A DNA stretch of 64,000 nt, from positions 7,932,138 to 7,996,137 of the forward strand of contig CP099840.1 in assembly GCA_030062745.1 (NCBI GenBank), given 5' to 3'. Every line of letters begins with the position of its first letter. The first letter of the stretch is position 1. This DNA is from Capitulum mitella (taxonomy: Eukaryota > Arthropoda > Thecostraca > Pollicipedomorpha > Pollicipedidae). A program made the position numbers and the translations under genes. Under the pieces are notes generated by a model that ran no database searches, was not told the origin of the DNA, and saw nothing but the letters and a program-made list of their open reading frames with translations. Shown piece by piece: positions 49,301-61,090 of the stretch.

Positions 49301-50006
49301 TCTGCTTGCAACGAAGCAAAATATAGCTTGATTGCACGTGCTGCGGTAGAGCGCCGCAGCGTAACGTCACCAGTCATCAGTTGTCTGTTCAGCCAACTGG
49401 TGGTCACCAGCATCCACGCTGGGCTAGCGCGAACGCGCTCAAAGGTGACCGACTGACTGTCATCCTGTATGCAGCTCCGCTCCAGCTGAAGTGCCTGACG
49501 CGGACCGCAACCCGACAGACACGTTTACCTCAGCGGACCCGCGTGACGTCAGTCGAGCTGCGCGTCACCTGCTGGTCCTGGTCAAGGTGTCTCGATCCAC
49601 ACAGTCTGCCGTATGCCAGTCCAGCTGTGACCTCGGATCCGTGGCTGCCGGCTGCTGCTCCTGCAGAGTAACGCTCAGCCTGACTGCTGGTCTGGCAAAG
49701 CGGCTGCCCTGCGCCGGTCAGCAGTTCTTTACTATATCCCTGTTCTCTGCCCGCCAGTTGTCTGCCACGTCCTTGGTCCTGCCCCCCCCCCCCCCCGCTG
49801 TGCCGCCCGTGGTGTCCGCCGCCGCCCGGTCGGTCGGCCGATCTGCCGGCCCCGCTCGGCCGGGTCGCGTGACGCCCGGCCACTCGGACGTTACAACGCG
49901 CTCCCAGCGCGGCCGATTGGAGGACGCCGCAATGTAATCAGGCCGCCATGTTGGCGCCGTGCAGGCCCGCCGCCGGCATCTGAGCGGGCCCTGGGGCAGG
50001 CGTGAC
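43329..50006. other. Mostly featureless DNA with islands
   Basis: 43329-46600 has no recognised gene. CpG-rich or mixed islands lie at 47830-48400, 48720-49130 (GCCAATAGCAGCTCTCATAAACC, GCCTCATTACATTACC) and 49800-49970. C runs lie at 43851-43861, 48689-48701 and 49782-49796. An AG acceptor (46634) and a GTGAGTATG donor (46692) could bound a 57-bp exon, but the frame is unidentifiable. Confidence 0.35.
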
Positions 50007-50125
50007 CTGGGGTCTGGGACAGGCTGTGACCTGGGGTCCGGGGCAGGCTGTGGCCTGGGGTCCGGGGCAGGCTGTGACCTGGGATCCGGAGCAGGCTGTG
50101 AGCTGGTGTCCGGGGCAGGCAGCAT
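50007..50125. repeat. 24-bp tandem repeat, 5 copies
   Basis: CTGGGGTC-type starts at 50007, 50031, 50055, 50079 and 50103. Unit CTGGGGTCCGGGGCAGG plus CTGTGAC. Unrelated in sequence to the other 24-bp array at 7282. Confidence 0.93.
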
Positions 50126-50819
50126 CAGCTCTGAGAGCTGATGCGACCGATGGAAAAGTGCTGTTGTGCTGCTGCGCTAACAGACGCTCTGGGTTATCAA
50201 GATATAAAACACTGCTGCATGTGGAACAGGCTGTAGCAACACACTTCTAGGCTCAGCCATCTATGCAGAAAATCTTCCTCGTATTTTCACTGGGATACAC
50301 TGCATGTTTCTTATCAACAATCGTAAACGAGAATGTTGACAGCTTCATTCGATGTGATCGCATGTCTAACGTAGTCGTTCGCTCTGATTTTCTTTTGGCG
50401 TAAGGAGCGCATGAAATGACCATGTCCAGAACAATGCCTCGACTCTGATCTGTAGGGAGCAGTGCTGGGCGGCCGTTTTCTGTCGCTGCCTGACGGATTC
50501 CGGCGCAAATAGTGGCTGACAAAACCAGATGCCTGATGATCCACATCACCACTGCCATCTTCCAACAGCCCGCGAGTGTATATAGGTATATATGTTGATG
50601 ACGATGCGCGCCACCTCATGACGTGCCGCAGCAGCCGCAACACCGACTGCTGATCACGCCTCTGATGATCACCATTTGGTACTATCTTCCCCCTGGAGTT
50701 GAGGCAGCTGATGGCATCTGTAAAGACCGTCATCTGACGCGGCGTACCAGGAGTCCAAGACATCATCACCTTGTGCTGCAAAGTCGGCTGATGACGGTTA
50801 GGGCGGCTGCCATCTGTCT

Positions 50820-50990
50820 CGGCGGGGCCTGACGTCACTGTCTCGTGGTGGGGCATCAGCTGATGGCTGCCATCAGTCCCGGCGGGGCCTGACGTCATTG
50901 TCTCGTGGTGCGGCGTCAACTGATGGCTGCCATCTGTCCCGGCGGGGCCTGACGTCACTGTCTTGTGGTGCGGCGTCAGCTGATGACGGC
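50820..50990. repeat. 60-bp tandem repeat with a CRE site in each copy
   Basis: Almost three copies, strictly 60 bp apart. Each contains the full CRE palindrome TGACGTCA (50830, 50890, 50950), a TCTCGTGGTG-type word and (C/G)GGC(A/G)TCA(G/A)CTGATG. The 254-codon minus-strand frame with repeated TSGPAGTDGS comes from this array and is probably not a gene, since 60 is a multiple of three. Confidence 0.92.
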
Positions 50991-53700
50991 CGCCGCCGCC
51001 CATGGCCCCGCGCCACACAGAACATCTGCGTCGCACTCCCCTCCCTGCCCGCCATGATTCGTTTATATCCGTCTTCATTGCTCTCGGAGCATCTCTGGAA
51101 ATACCATCGGTGCCCGACCATCGATCTTCGGCAGGTCGGTACGGTCCATGCGCCGGCCGGAAACCGTGGCAATGTGGCCGCTAGCGGCCCGGTGGCCGGT
51201 TGCCCCATCGCATCGATAGCTCGAGAAGACAAACACAGATGCTGGAAAGAGATTAGCGAAGAAGCAATGATTCTGTTTTCCTTTCTGGACCAGGCGGAAG
51301 GGAGAGAACGAGAATGAAGAGGCTGGTGCAGAATGCCCAGCAGTCTTTGTCTCACGTCACTAATGAACTCAACCATGTACGAAAGAGCGATTTTAAAACT
51401 GTTGGGGACAGAGCAATTTCGAGAGCATGTCTGTCATGCCTTTCCATGCATCACTATTGGGCCTACGTAAACTAACCCGAGGTTGATGCGGCTGCAGTCC
51501 TACTGTCCTACGGATTTCTATATTAATGGAATTTTGAAAACATTCCGAATTATATTCTTCAGAGTTTCCGATGACCGGATACTCAAGAGAACCCAAGTAC
51601 ATATGCCATGCAAAGTTTATCGAAAAGTTACACAAAGGTTTTTGTAAACTGAGTGATACTATTTCAGGAGCTATGTTGAGGAAAGACACACTGAAAGTGT
51701 TTCTGATGTATGCAGAGGTGGACTGGATATTTTCCTACGCGATTGTAAAAACGTATGTTACGTAAATTTTTGGCCAAATGCCGGACATGTTGGCCAGTGT
51801 TGGTACATCAAGTCACATCGCATGATATTCAGCGTCGTAGAGCACTTCACGGACTGGAGAAATTCGCGGGTCGCGGATTGGTCCGCGGGCTGCACTGGAC
51901 CAGAAAATTCAAGGAAGATATGGGTTAGGACCGGACCGGATTTTAAAACTGGCCAGCCCACTTGGACTGATTGAAGTTCAATTAAATTTCAAAATACGAT
52001 AACCGAACATGATTTTGCAGCCAATCAGAAGACTTATATTGAATTTGCTAAGACAGAGCAATTTGACATGCTTGCATATGCCACGCTTGTCTATTTATGA
52101 AGACAAAAGCAAAACCTTAAATACGGATTTGCACGGATTTTTATACGCACATTTTTGCTATGACGGATTGGACTGAACCGAGTTCAGGAAATCTGGGAAA
52201 GGTAGATTGCGGATAGATTGGATCCTAGACTTCACGGACCGGATTAAACCGGATTCTGAAAACTCAGTTCCTGAAACGCTCTAAGCGTCGCAGTATCCCA
52301 CGTTGTTTATAGCGATATAAGGCAAAAGCGATGAACGGGAAAATATTGGTACGATTATTTTCTTTTTTATATGATATTGAGTAATTTTATGTATATAAAT
52401 ATTAGTACGACTTTGAGTACGATATTCTTCTGTATCTTGTTTTTGGCTTCATTAACTTTGCGACCCAAGTTGGATGTATATCGACTAAAGCAAATAATAC
52501 TGTTTTACCTATACTTCAGGGAGGGTCTTAATAAAGATAAAAGTCTGAACCATTTCGCAAATTACCTGGAAAATATGGACCTAGTTTAACTTTCGTTCTT
52601 TCATGCTGTTGTTTTCATGCTCACTGTTTTTTATTATGAATGTCTTTCATACCAGAAACCAAACTCATTTCACACGGATTTTTAATATTAAATGGTGCTG
52701 ATCAAAATGCTGAAGTGTAAAAGGACTCATATGGTATTTTAGCCAACTTTTGAATTGTTCTTGAATTTCTTACACGTACAGAGTCCCATGAAATTTACGT
52801 TTTGGCTGGGAGATACGGTGTAAGTTCAAATGCGTTAATACTAGCTCTAGCCGATCCTGGATGCCTTGTCAGCGTTACTTTTCGTCATAAAGTGAAGTGG
52901 TAAACGGTTGTATCCAATGCATTTAATTTTATCTATTTCGAATGCCTTCCGGCGTACGCCGTTTTTCAGGCCAAGAGTCCAGTACAATGCACAAATGAAA
53001 AGAAACAGCAGGCAAAAGCACACTACCCCATTACGCCATATTCGATGCACATTCATTGTCCAAATCCTTTCGAAGAGCAGGGGTTTTGGAACTAAAAGTT
53101 GTTCATTTGGACTTGACGCATATTTGGTGCACTTAATCTTTATTTGATACTGTCCTAAAAAATGTTGTAATGCTGTCAAAACAGTCGCGGCGCAATTCCC
53201 TAGTCTTATGTTCAGTAACGCTTGCATCATTCTCACGGATAGCTGGACGTAATAAACAAATGCATTCGTTATTTGGATGGGCTGAAGTGCCTTCAGTACT
53301 TTGTGTTGGCCTGTTTTTGGGACCTGCATCGCCCCTCACCCCGGAAAAATTGTCACAAAGTGTCAAAAAAGACCTTAAAGCAGACCCAACGCTTTGCTTG
53401 GATAGACTTTGACATTAGGCCCCCAACGCAGGTATTTCATATGGGCTGAAATTCAAAATCAAAATGATGTATGGTTTTCTTACTAGAAGAGCGCTAAAAC
53501 AATGGCTCAGTTCAGGCGGGGAAACTTCCCTTTGCTTTACCATCAACTCTGATTGTATGTGCAGATAATTTACTTCCAGGAAATTTCTGCGCATAAATCC
53601 GAATTACTTCTGTGAAGTAATTCGCGCTAGGACAAGTTCGCAAACTCTCTTCATGGATGCCCAATACCTCTAAATAAAAAGTGGCACTCGCAGTCAATAG
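50991..53700. other. CpG patch then AT-rich DNA
   Basis: 50991-51230 is CpG-rich (GGTGCCCGACCATCGATCTTCGG, CATCGATAGCTCGAG); 51380-53700 is AT-rich. A 160-codon minus frame at 52847-53329 is the only long frame in AT-rich DNA (see findings). No domain, splice structure or transposon similarity is recognised. Confidence 0.35.
52847..53329 (-). CDS. Doubtful hypothetical ORF, 160 codons
   Basis: Uninterrupted minus-strand frame in AT-rich DNA. Contains one strongly hydrophobic segment (GVVCFCLLFLFICALYWTLG, about residue 101-120) flanked by basic residues, which would suit a single-pass membrane protein. No family, signal peptide or repeat is recognised, and a plus-strand frame of 80 codons overlaps it. 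It could be a chance frame or a decayed mobile-element fragment. Confidence 0.12.
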   Translation of the reverse strand: MQVPKTGQHKVLKALQPIQITNAFVYYVQLSVRMMQALLNIRLGNCAATVLTALQHFLGQYQIKIKCTKYASSPNEQLLVPKPLLFERIWTMNVHRIWRNGVVCFCLLFLFICALYWTLGLKNGVRRKAFEIDKIKCIGYNRLPLHFMTKSNADKASRIG

Positions 53701-53829
53701 GCTCCAAAGAGTGCATTCAGCAGCATCTTCCATTATTTACACGAAACGTGGACCTATATGATCTCAGCATTCCTTTCACTCTGTTAATTGTTTTTCCTGG
53801 TCTGCCTGCTGCCGAACCACCCCAGTACC

Positions 53830-54492
53830 CGAAAAAAAACGTGTTTAAAAACGGCTACGGCCCGCAGCCAGCTGGTAAACAAACTCCCAGGTCCTGGCGA
53901 GTAAACTCAAGGCCAGAGAGACAGCGGATGGCCCGGTCGGGATACCTGCGCGCCGGCAGTGACCGTCCGACCGCCCCGGGGCATACGCGGTCAATATCCA
54001 CCGGCGTTTCAGTGTCAGCAGTGTCCGGTCAGCTCCTGAGGCTGCCGTCTTCGCCGCCGCCGCCGCCGCCGCCTCGTATTGATCGCTGGCTGGAGATGGC
54101 GCCGTCGCTGCCGCCGCCGCCGCGGCCAATGGGATGCCCGCGCCGCCCCTGTATCAACAATCCTCCATTGTGAATTCCTTGATACGTCGGCGGCGGCGGG
54201 CGGCCAGCTGATCGCGCCCGATATTACCCTGATATAAGAATGATCGTGCGCGCCGGCAGCCAGCGCGCCCGCTCATTGGCTGCCGCCCGCCAGATCCCAC
54301 CCAATGTGGATTTGATTGGCTGCCGATCCAGGCGGCGGCGCGGCGCGCCGGCCGGACGCCCAGTGCTGGGCCGGTCGCCGCAGAGGTAGGGTGGGGCACG
54401 CGCGGAGCGCGCCGACGACGGGACGACCTCGCACGCGTTAGTGGCTTCAGCAAACCGCCAAGATTCGCACCAAGGCCGACCCGGCACATGTG
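53830..54492 (+). promoter_or_regulatory. CpG-rich promoter / 5' UTR region with CCAAT boxes
   Basis: A CpG island directly upstream of the candidate first exon. It holds three CCAAT boxes in a tight cluster: inverted ATTGG at 54275-54279, CCAAT at 54301-54305 and ATTGG at 54315-54319, 174-218 bp before the ATG; a fourth CCAAT lies at 54124. Spacing of CCAAT boxes tens of bases above a start site is typical of NF-Y-bound metazoan promoters. No convincing TATA box is seen. The transcription start cannot be placed. Confidence 0.45.
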
Positions 54493-54493
54493 A
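54488..54493 (+). promoter_or_regulatory. Minimal start-stop uORF overlapping the main ATG
   Basis: The sequence ATGTGATG contains ATG-TGA (54488-54493), whose last A is the first base of the main ATG (54493). If the first-exon call is right, ribosomes starting at the first ATG would stop at once and could reinitiate or be stalled, a known type of translational control. Confidence 0.4.
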
Positions 54494-54564
54494 TGCACGG
54501 GTCGCCGTTGTTCGGCCACGGCGCTCACATGGAGGCCAAGGAGAGCGGCGGCGAGACGGCTATG
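54493..54564 (+). CDS. Candidate first coding exon of an unidentified gene
   Basis: ATG at 54493 opens 24 codons beginning MHGSPLFGHGAHMEAKE and rich in Gly, His and Glu, ending at a consensus-like donor ATG|GTGAGTACAG (intron from 54565, phase 0). An in-frame TAG at 54439 lies upstream, so this is the first in-frame ATG. The -3 base is G. The exon sits at the end of a CpG island with CCAAT boxes, and the intron starts with a young minisatellite. The peptide is too short for me to identify a family. The downstream exons were not found with certainty; 61467-61629 is one possibility. Confidence 0.45.
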
Positions 54565-54599
54565 GTGAGTACAGAGACAGAGGGATGGAGCGGGGCCGG

Positions 54600-55060
54600 C
54601 CGGTGTGGAGCGGCACCGACCGGTGTGGAGCAGGACTCGGCTCGAGTGGAGCAGGGCCCACCTGGTGCGGAGGAGGACCAGGCTGGTGCGGAGCAGGGCC
54701 CACCTGGTGCGGAGGAGGACCCGGCTGGTGCGGAGTAGGGCCCTCCTGGTGCGGAGGAGGACCCGGCTGGTGCGGAGCATGACCGGCTGGTGCGGAGCAG
54801 GACCAGGTTGCTGCGGAGCAGGGCCCACCTCGTGCGGAGGAGGACCAGGCTGGTGCGGAGCAGGGCCCACCTGGTGCGGAGGAGGACCAGGCTGGTGCGG
54901 AGTAGGGCCCACGTGGTACGGAGCAGGACCAGACTGGTGTAAGGTAGGCCAAGGCTGGTGCGGAACAGGACCAGGCTGGTGTGGAGGACCCGGCTGGTGC
55001 GGAGCAGGGCCAGGCTGGTGTGGAAGAGGACCCGGTTGGTGTGGATGGGGTGCTGGTCTG
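54600..55060. repeat. 21-bp minisatellite (42-bp alternating)
   Basis: GGTGCGGAGCAGGGCCCACCT and GGTGCGGAGGAGGACCAGGCT (each written as one 21-bp unit) alternate; GGTGCGG starts at 54664, 54685 and 54706, exactly 21 apart. Left and right margins are more diverged (GGTGTGG). It lies 36 bp after the candidate donor, so it would be intronic. Frames of 200-300 codons on both strands here reflect a repeat of seven codons. Confidence 0.93.
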
Positions 55061-58000
55061 TTGAAGAGAGTCATTGGACTCGTGTGGAGCAAAACTAAAT
55101 TGTGCGGGGCGGAGCTGCGCCTGTATCAGGCGGGCAATCTGGTATGGAATGATTCTCCACACGACACCGACACACTCTCGGTGCTCTATGGCCTGCCATC
55201 AGTTCCGATGCTGGCCTAAATGAAGAGGGGCATCGAAAGCGCGGGACAGCAGCGACTGCTGACTTCGATTACCCATAACTGTGCCTTGGTTATTGGAGAA
55301 TGGGTGTATAGGCTACTGCAGTAACGCACTGATGCTTCCGTGCTCCACAGCCATTAAGTGATCATTTGATATCAGTCGTTAGCATAAGGCTGCAATGGCC
55401 TGCAACCAAGGGCATCTCCACGTTTTTTTTGGCTGGGGATACATGACGATCCCCGTGTAACCTACCCACGGTAATGATCCCGTGGGATTCAGGCTCCGTT
55501 CCTCCCAGTAGTCATGGGTTTTAACGTAAGGCCTATGGCAATAGCTGGAAAGAAACGGTCTGAAATCATATGTGGGCCCTCGATGATTTTCCAGCCATAT
55601 ACTTACACTAACCCCAAGTGTTGCTCTCTCACTGGATTCCGGCCCTTCTTTTCGTGTAATACGAATCACTGCTTTTGTTTTGTCATACATTAGGTAATGT
55701 CTGCAACATGCATCCTGTTGGTTTTTCACCGAGCTTTCCTAAGGCTGGAAATCTTTGACAAAATGAGCATTTCTATTCGTTTTTATGCAAGACTACTTCA
55801 AGGGTCTGATGCTCAGGCGTAGCAAGAAGGATGGAACTCCGCAAAGACCATTTTTGGCTTTATTAAGTGCTTTCCAACTTTGTAGGATTTTACCATGATT
55901 CTGTCGGACTAAATGGAAGAATTACTTTAAAACCTTTTCACTGCCCCTCTACCAAAATTTTGATACTTACTACGTTTTTTTCTGGCTCGTCTGCGAATGC
56001 ATTTAAATGTTCTGAGTTTTACTTCCCAGAATGGAGTTGCGCAGATTCCTTGCGAACCAAAAGTGGTCAGTTGTTACGCTGTCCGAGTTATGTTGACGAG
56101 GATGCACACGTTTGATGAGGAAGCCGATTTTGGAGTTCACCAATAAGGTGTAAATCAAATGCTACATACCATCACTTTACACATAGATAAATAATTAGAC
56201 TCACAAAGTAAATGCACTTACAGATGCTCATTAAGACAATGTCAGATCCTAGTACTGTCGAAGACGAAGAAAGGAAACGAGCAGAATGCGCCACAGAGGG
56301 AGAGTGCGCTATGGATGTCGCCAATACAGCCTAACGTACTCTTGCTGGATAATGGCGCTTTTCACTAAATACATTGCCCATGTGATATGAAAAAGCTACT
56401 GTTCTTGACTTTCCAATCCGATAAACATCAACGGATCCGGATTCATCTTTCGCTGGAAAACTCGGAGCCAGCATGTCTTTTGACCCCTCTCTTCCCGACG
56501 AAAATGGCAAATAATTCGTTTTCGAAACAAAAGTTTGCTTCCATACACGTAAAATTCTGGCATGGGGAAAACTGACCGAAATCACAGGAGACGTTAGCTT
56601 TTGCGGACAGGTTAGGTTTGGTGGACACAGATGGAGACTTTGCACCCCACGCCCTTAGCACATGGTCTGGGCCCGTCAGTGCTGATACACATATTGTTTG
56701 TCAGGAAATTCAAAGACATGCGCATTCTTCTGCATGATTTCACGTTTTCTCTCACGGTCCGTCTATGCTAAATCAGGTCCGTTGCTGGACCACTGCCTAT
56801 TCCACCATGTGCCATACTGGTATGGTTCTGCAGCTGTTCTGGTCCTGGTTGGTCCGGGTCGATGTCTAGACACGTCTCCCCTGCCAGTCCTGCTCTCTGC
56901 CAAATTGTTCTGGTCCGGTATCTCGCCGATCCCGACCCCCGCTCCCACCGCGCGTCTGCGGCACGCACCAGGCCAGGCTGACCCCTTGTGGCGTCACTCG
57001 GCGACTCCAGCCGGTGGGAGGGGGGGGGGGGCGAGCCTTGAGCACGTGTGTCGGCGCCTCGGAGATACTGTCCGTACCGGACTGGGCAGCCATCGGGGGA
57101 ACCGGGCTGAGGTGGCACCACGACGCCCCAGGCCGGCTCCGCTCTGACGGCCGAACTTAGCGGAGAGTCCCCTCACCCACCACCGCGGTGCTGGCGCTGG
57201 ACATGCTCAGGCGCTGAGCCGCTGAGCCGCCGCGGTGCCCGGACCCGCTCCTGCGCGACCTCTTCCAACAAGCGTCCCTTTCCGGCCTGTCCCGCTCCGG
57301 CGTGTCCCGCCTGCGATGTGCCCCGGCTGCGGCGTGTCCCGATTGCGGTTTACCCCGACTGCTGCGGGACTCGGCCGATGTTAACTACGTCGGCTTTGGT
57401 TACGCTCGCCGTCGGAGCGGAGAGCTTCTTGTTACGTCGTATAGACCTTCCGTGATTATCGGCTTCATATGGGCCGCCGATAAGCAGCCCAACCCTCGGA
57501 TTCAGTTCATCGCGGGCAAATTGTGAGCGCGCGGGCCACGTCCGTGACGAGCGACGCCTCGGCAACGTTCGCTGCGACCGAACGGCAACTGACCGTGAGC
57601 CGAGTTCCCTGTTCGAAGACGCCAGACCCGCGGTCCCTTGCCGAGTGTGCCCCTGTCGGCGGCGGCGGCCGGCTCGAAGCCGCCTGACCCAGCTCGCAGT
57701 CGAGCCGGGCGCCGGGCCGAACTGCGCCCCTGAGCAGGCCCCGCCCGCCGGCCAGCATGGCGGAGCCGACGTTCGGCGGCGCCGCCCGGCCGAACACCCC
57801 ATCAGCGCCGTCTTTTGGCCGCCCGACTAGCCTTGAGACACCATTAAGCCAATTTCAGCCATCATATATGCAATTAGAGATATAAAATCGGGAATAAAAG
57901 AGTGTTGTCATTGTCGGCGGCTGGTTGGGACCGCAGTTACGAGGTGGGCTCACGCACGGCGGCGGCGCCGCCCGGCCGTCCGGCCAGCGGCGCGCCGACA

Positions 58001-61000
58001 CACGGCCGCGCTCATTGGCGCCGCAGGAATTTCCAGGATCGGGGCGGCCCTCCATTACGCCCAATCGGTTATGCACGGCGGTAGGCGGTGACGGAAGCAC
58101 GCCCTGGCGGTCAGGCGATGGTGGCGTCTGTTGCAGGGCGTACCCAGAACTGGTCGGAAGCGGACGGCCCGCGGTCGCCTGGTGGCCGTATTTTCAATTG
58201 AAACGCAATCCGTTGTGCCGAGTTGGGTCAGGGTAATTAGCGTGTACTCGCGATTACTGCCGGCTGGGTTTTGTTCGGTCATAATGGATCTCTGCGACGG
58301 CCGGCTGCTGAAATTGGCCGTCGTCAACTGGCGGTGATTACCGCTCGCCGGCGGCCCGCGCGATGCTGTCGATCCCGGCGGCCGCCTTTGATGCGGCGCT
58401 GCTGAACGGTGCAATTTCGACGCAGCACCTGCCGCGGAGTGGGCCGTTGTGCGGAGCCTGCGACCTTCACAGGGCCGCTGGACGCTGTCGGCTATCGGTG
58501 CCGGTATCTGGGCGGCCGGCTCGTTAGTGCGTCGGCGGCAGGGCCGGCTTAACGGGACTCGTCCCACCCAGCTGGGACCAGCCGTCTAGCCATCTGTTTG
58601 CGGGGGGGGGACTCTGACCGAATTACAGGATACAGATGTCTAAATCAACCGGCGGATGCTCCGACAGTCACGTGCAATCGCCTCCCTGGGGACGTGAACA
58701 CGTGTTCATCGTGAACTTCACATAGACATTCTCAAAGGTCGTGGCTAACTTATTTTCCCCAGCCTGTTCGCGAGCCTGTTTCGCAGTTTACCGAGATATC
58801 AGCCCCGGGGCAATGCTAGTAAGCTAGGTCTCGAACGCCATTTGGTCTTCGTCAGTTATCGTGTTGTCGAGACAATTCACAACCCCCTTTGGAAGCACGA
58901 TGCACGTGTATTGGGCCAGGTCGATTGTTGGCAGTTTGATGGAGGCCAGCCACATTTACCAGACCTACCTCGGCACCCACCGAGGCAAATGCGAGGTAGC
59001 TTGGTGTGCCTAATGAGTCAACTTGGGTGACGTCACACGTTAGTTTACGAACGCCGTTTAACAGATTGTGCAATCGAGGTAATCTGGCCTCGTAGGTCAG
59101 TTTATAAATGAGACTCCTGGGAAAATTGAAGGACCCGTCGGAGCTTTCTATTTTTTTCACTTCACTGATGTCGTAGCATAGGTTCACACTAACTCGTGCG
59201 TCGAGATCTTCAGGTGCGAAACTGTAAGAACATGCTGTAAGAACCGGCAATGCGACGCTCACTGTTCTCAACGGCAATGTCCAAGCGTTCAGCCGTAATC
59301 ACGGCCTGGTCGTGGCGGAAACCTAAGTATGAAGCCTTAATGATTGGGGTGTCTAGGGACGATGAGTGGCCCGAAATATCCTCCGAACGTCCTCTTTCAT
59401 GCATATTGTCATTCCATTATGGCTCTAAACCGGCGCACTTGTCTTGCGTCGCATCCCTCCAGCAACTGTTTCCCAGGGTTCCTCGGTCTCCAGACTTGGC
59501 TAGTCTCCCCGGTGTCCGCCCCGGGTCTGAGCGGTCTCCTGACCTGACGGGTCCCCGTCAGTCTCCCCCATGTGCGCCCCCCCCCCCCCCCTGACGCTGG
59601 TCGCCGTGCGGCCGCGGCGGCGCCCGAGACTCGCCGCCGTCTAATTACCTGAATCATCGGCAGGCCGGCCGTCAGCTGATTTATCGGCCGGCCCAGGCAA
59701 ATGATGACGGCGACTATGGCCAGGCCGCGGCTCTTCCCGGGCGCAGCAAAAAAAAAAAAGAAAGGAAAAGAAAGGTTGGGTACACGCTAGATATTCAGTC
59801 AGCGCGCTCCACATGGCCCTGTTAAGTTTCCTCTCGTGAGTCCATCGCCAGTGTGGCGGAAATCTCATTACTAGGACCAAACTTTGCTCAAAGCTTAACT
59901 GGCAAACCTCACAATGCAGGCCAGCTCGTGAGTGGAAATCCGACCTTTTCCGCTCACTGGTTCCGTTAACTCTGTGCCCTTTCACCTGCGCGTGCACGAT
60001 AACTAGAAGCTCTCTCGCCAGGTTAATGAGCGACCAACAATTCAGTCCTCAGCCAGCTCCTCAGAGGCACGACCAGCTCCCATTGACGTGTCCAATCGAC
60101 TGCTCCTAAACCTAGATCGTCTGAAGCTAGCTGGCATGTCATTGCCCGTTCGTCGGCTGTTTGCGCTGTTCAGGTGAAAGAGAACGTATTGCGACTTATT
60201 TTTCCAGAATTGTTGATAGGATTGCTGCCAGCTGGTGTAAGGTTGCCTTGAATCTAAGCATCCGGCTAGAGAAGTTCGGATTTTGGTTTTCATTATGCTT
60301 TGAAATCGGTCACAGAATTCAGTCTCTTTCAGGAATCGCAGGAGAAACTACCGGCCAACCCTTCTATTGTCCGGGAGTTGGCCAAGTAAAGGTCGATGAG
60401 AAATGTCATTTCACTGCATAGGGCCCGCTCCGAGCGGCCCACATCTTGGCCGTATCTCCGCATCTTTAATTCCACGCTCGGCCATTCGTCTCCTTTCCAA
60501 TTTTCCTTTCCCTTAATGTAACAACGGGAGTGGGACCATTATTGGGGCCCGTGGTAGTCCTGTCCTTCGATTGATAGCGAGTGATTACGGTCTGTAGAAC
60601 ATAAATCTGACCTTTCCTATTCAATTGTCAACGAAACGGGGCCGGCCGGCACACGGGTCTGGCAATTATTCCGTGCTTTATACAAAAATGTTCGGCTAAA
60701 CTTCCAGCAAACCGGTCCGATAAACCCTGTCATTTCGGAGAGCGTTCCTGTGCGGCGCCGGCGCGCCCAGCGGGCTCGATATAATCGTTATGATTGTCGT
60801 GGGCGTTTACGGCGCGTTCGGCCGGCTCGTACCCCGATTTACTGCACGGAGGCCGCACGCGGCACGGGCGGAACACATTGCACGCCTCAGTGGTCCGTTT
60901 CTGATTCGAGGATCGTATTTCACGACGTTATAAAGTGGACCATAATTGTGAAACAGACGGCGGTCTGCCGGGCGGCACGACAGTAACGGCACGCCTGCCG

Positions 61001-61090
61001 GTCGCGTGGCCCGAGTCTGGTCCTAATGCCACCCAGTCTCGTCTCCGCGCTGTCATGGCCGTTACGGCCTGCGCGTGTAGTCGCCGTCGG
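55061..61090. other. Intron-like or intergenic DNA with CpG islands
   Basis: 55230-56750 is AT-rich and featureless. CpG-rich islands lie at 56930-57180, 57230-58570, 59500-59740 and 60430-61060. Those at 57380-57520, 57850-58330 and 60600-60970 mix CpG with AT words (GTGATTATCGGC, ATATGCAATTAGAGATATAAA, TTTTCAATTGAAACGC, GGGTAATTAGCGTG, GATATAATCGTTATG, CATAATTGTGAAAC), like the duplicated elements elsewhere. Poly-G/C runs lie at 57020-57031, 58602-58610 and 59577-59591. Confidence 0.35.

Noticed and set aside
50314-51376. Long minus-strand frames with repeated TSGPAGTDGS
   Set aside because: They follow the 60-bp tandem array; no domain and no splice context.
54154-55219. 312-codon minus and 204-codon plus frames rich in Pro/His or Gly/Cys
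   Set aside because: They come from the 21-bp minisatellite, which is seven codons long.
27690-57520. Possible duplicated pair between 27690-27760 and 57440-57500
   Set aside because: The offset (about 29.75 kb) is in line with the other pairs, but only TTATCGGC and scattered short words match, no better than chance between GC-rich islands.
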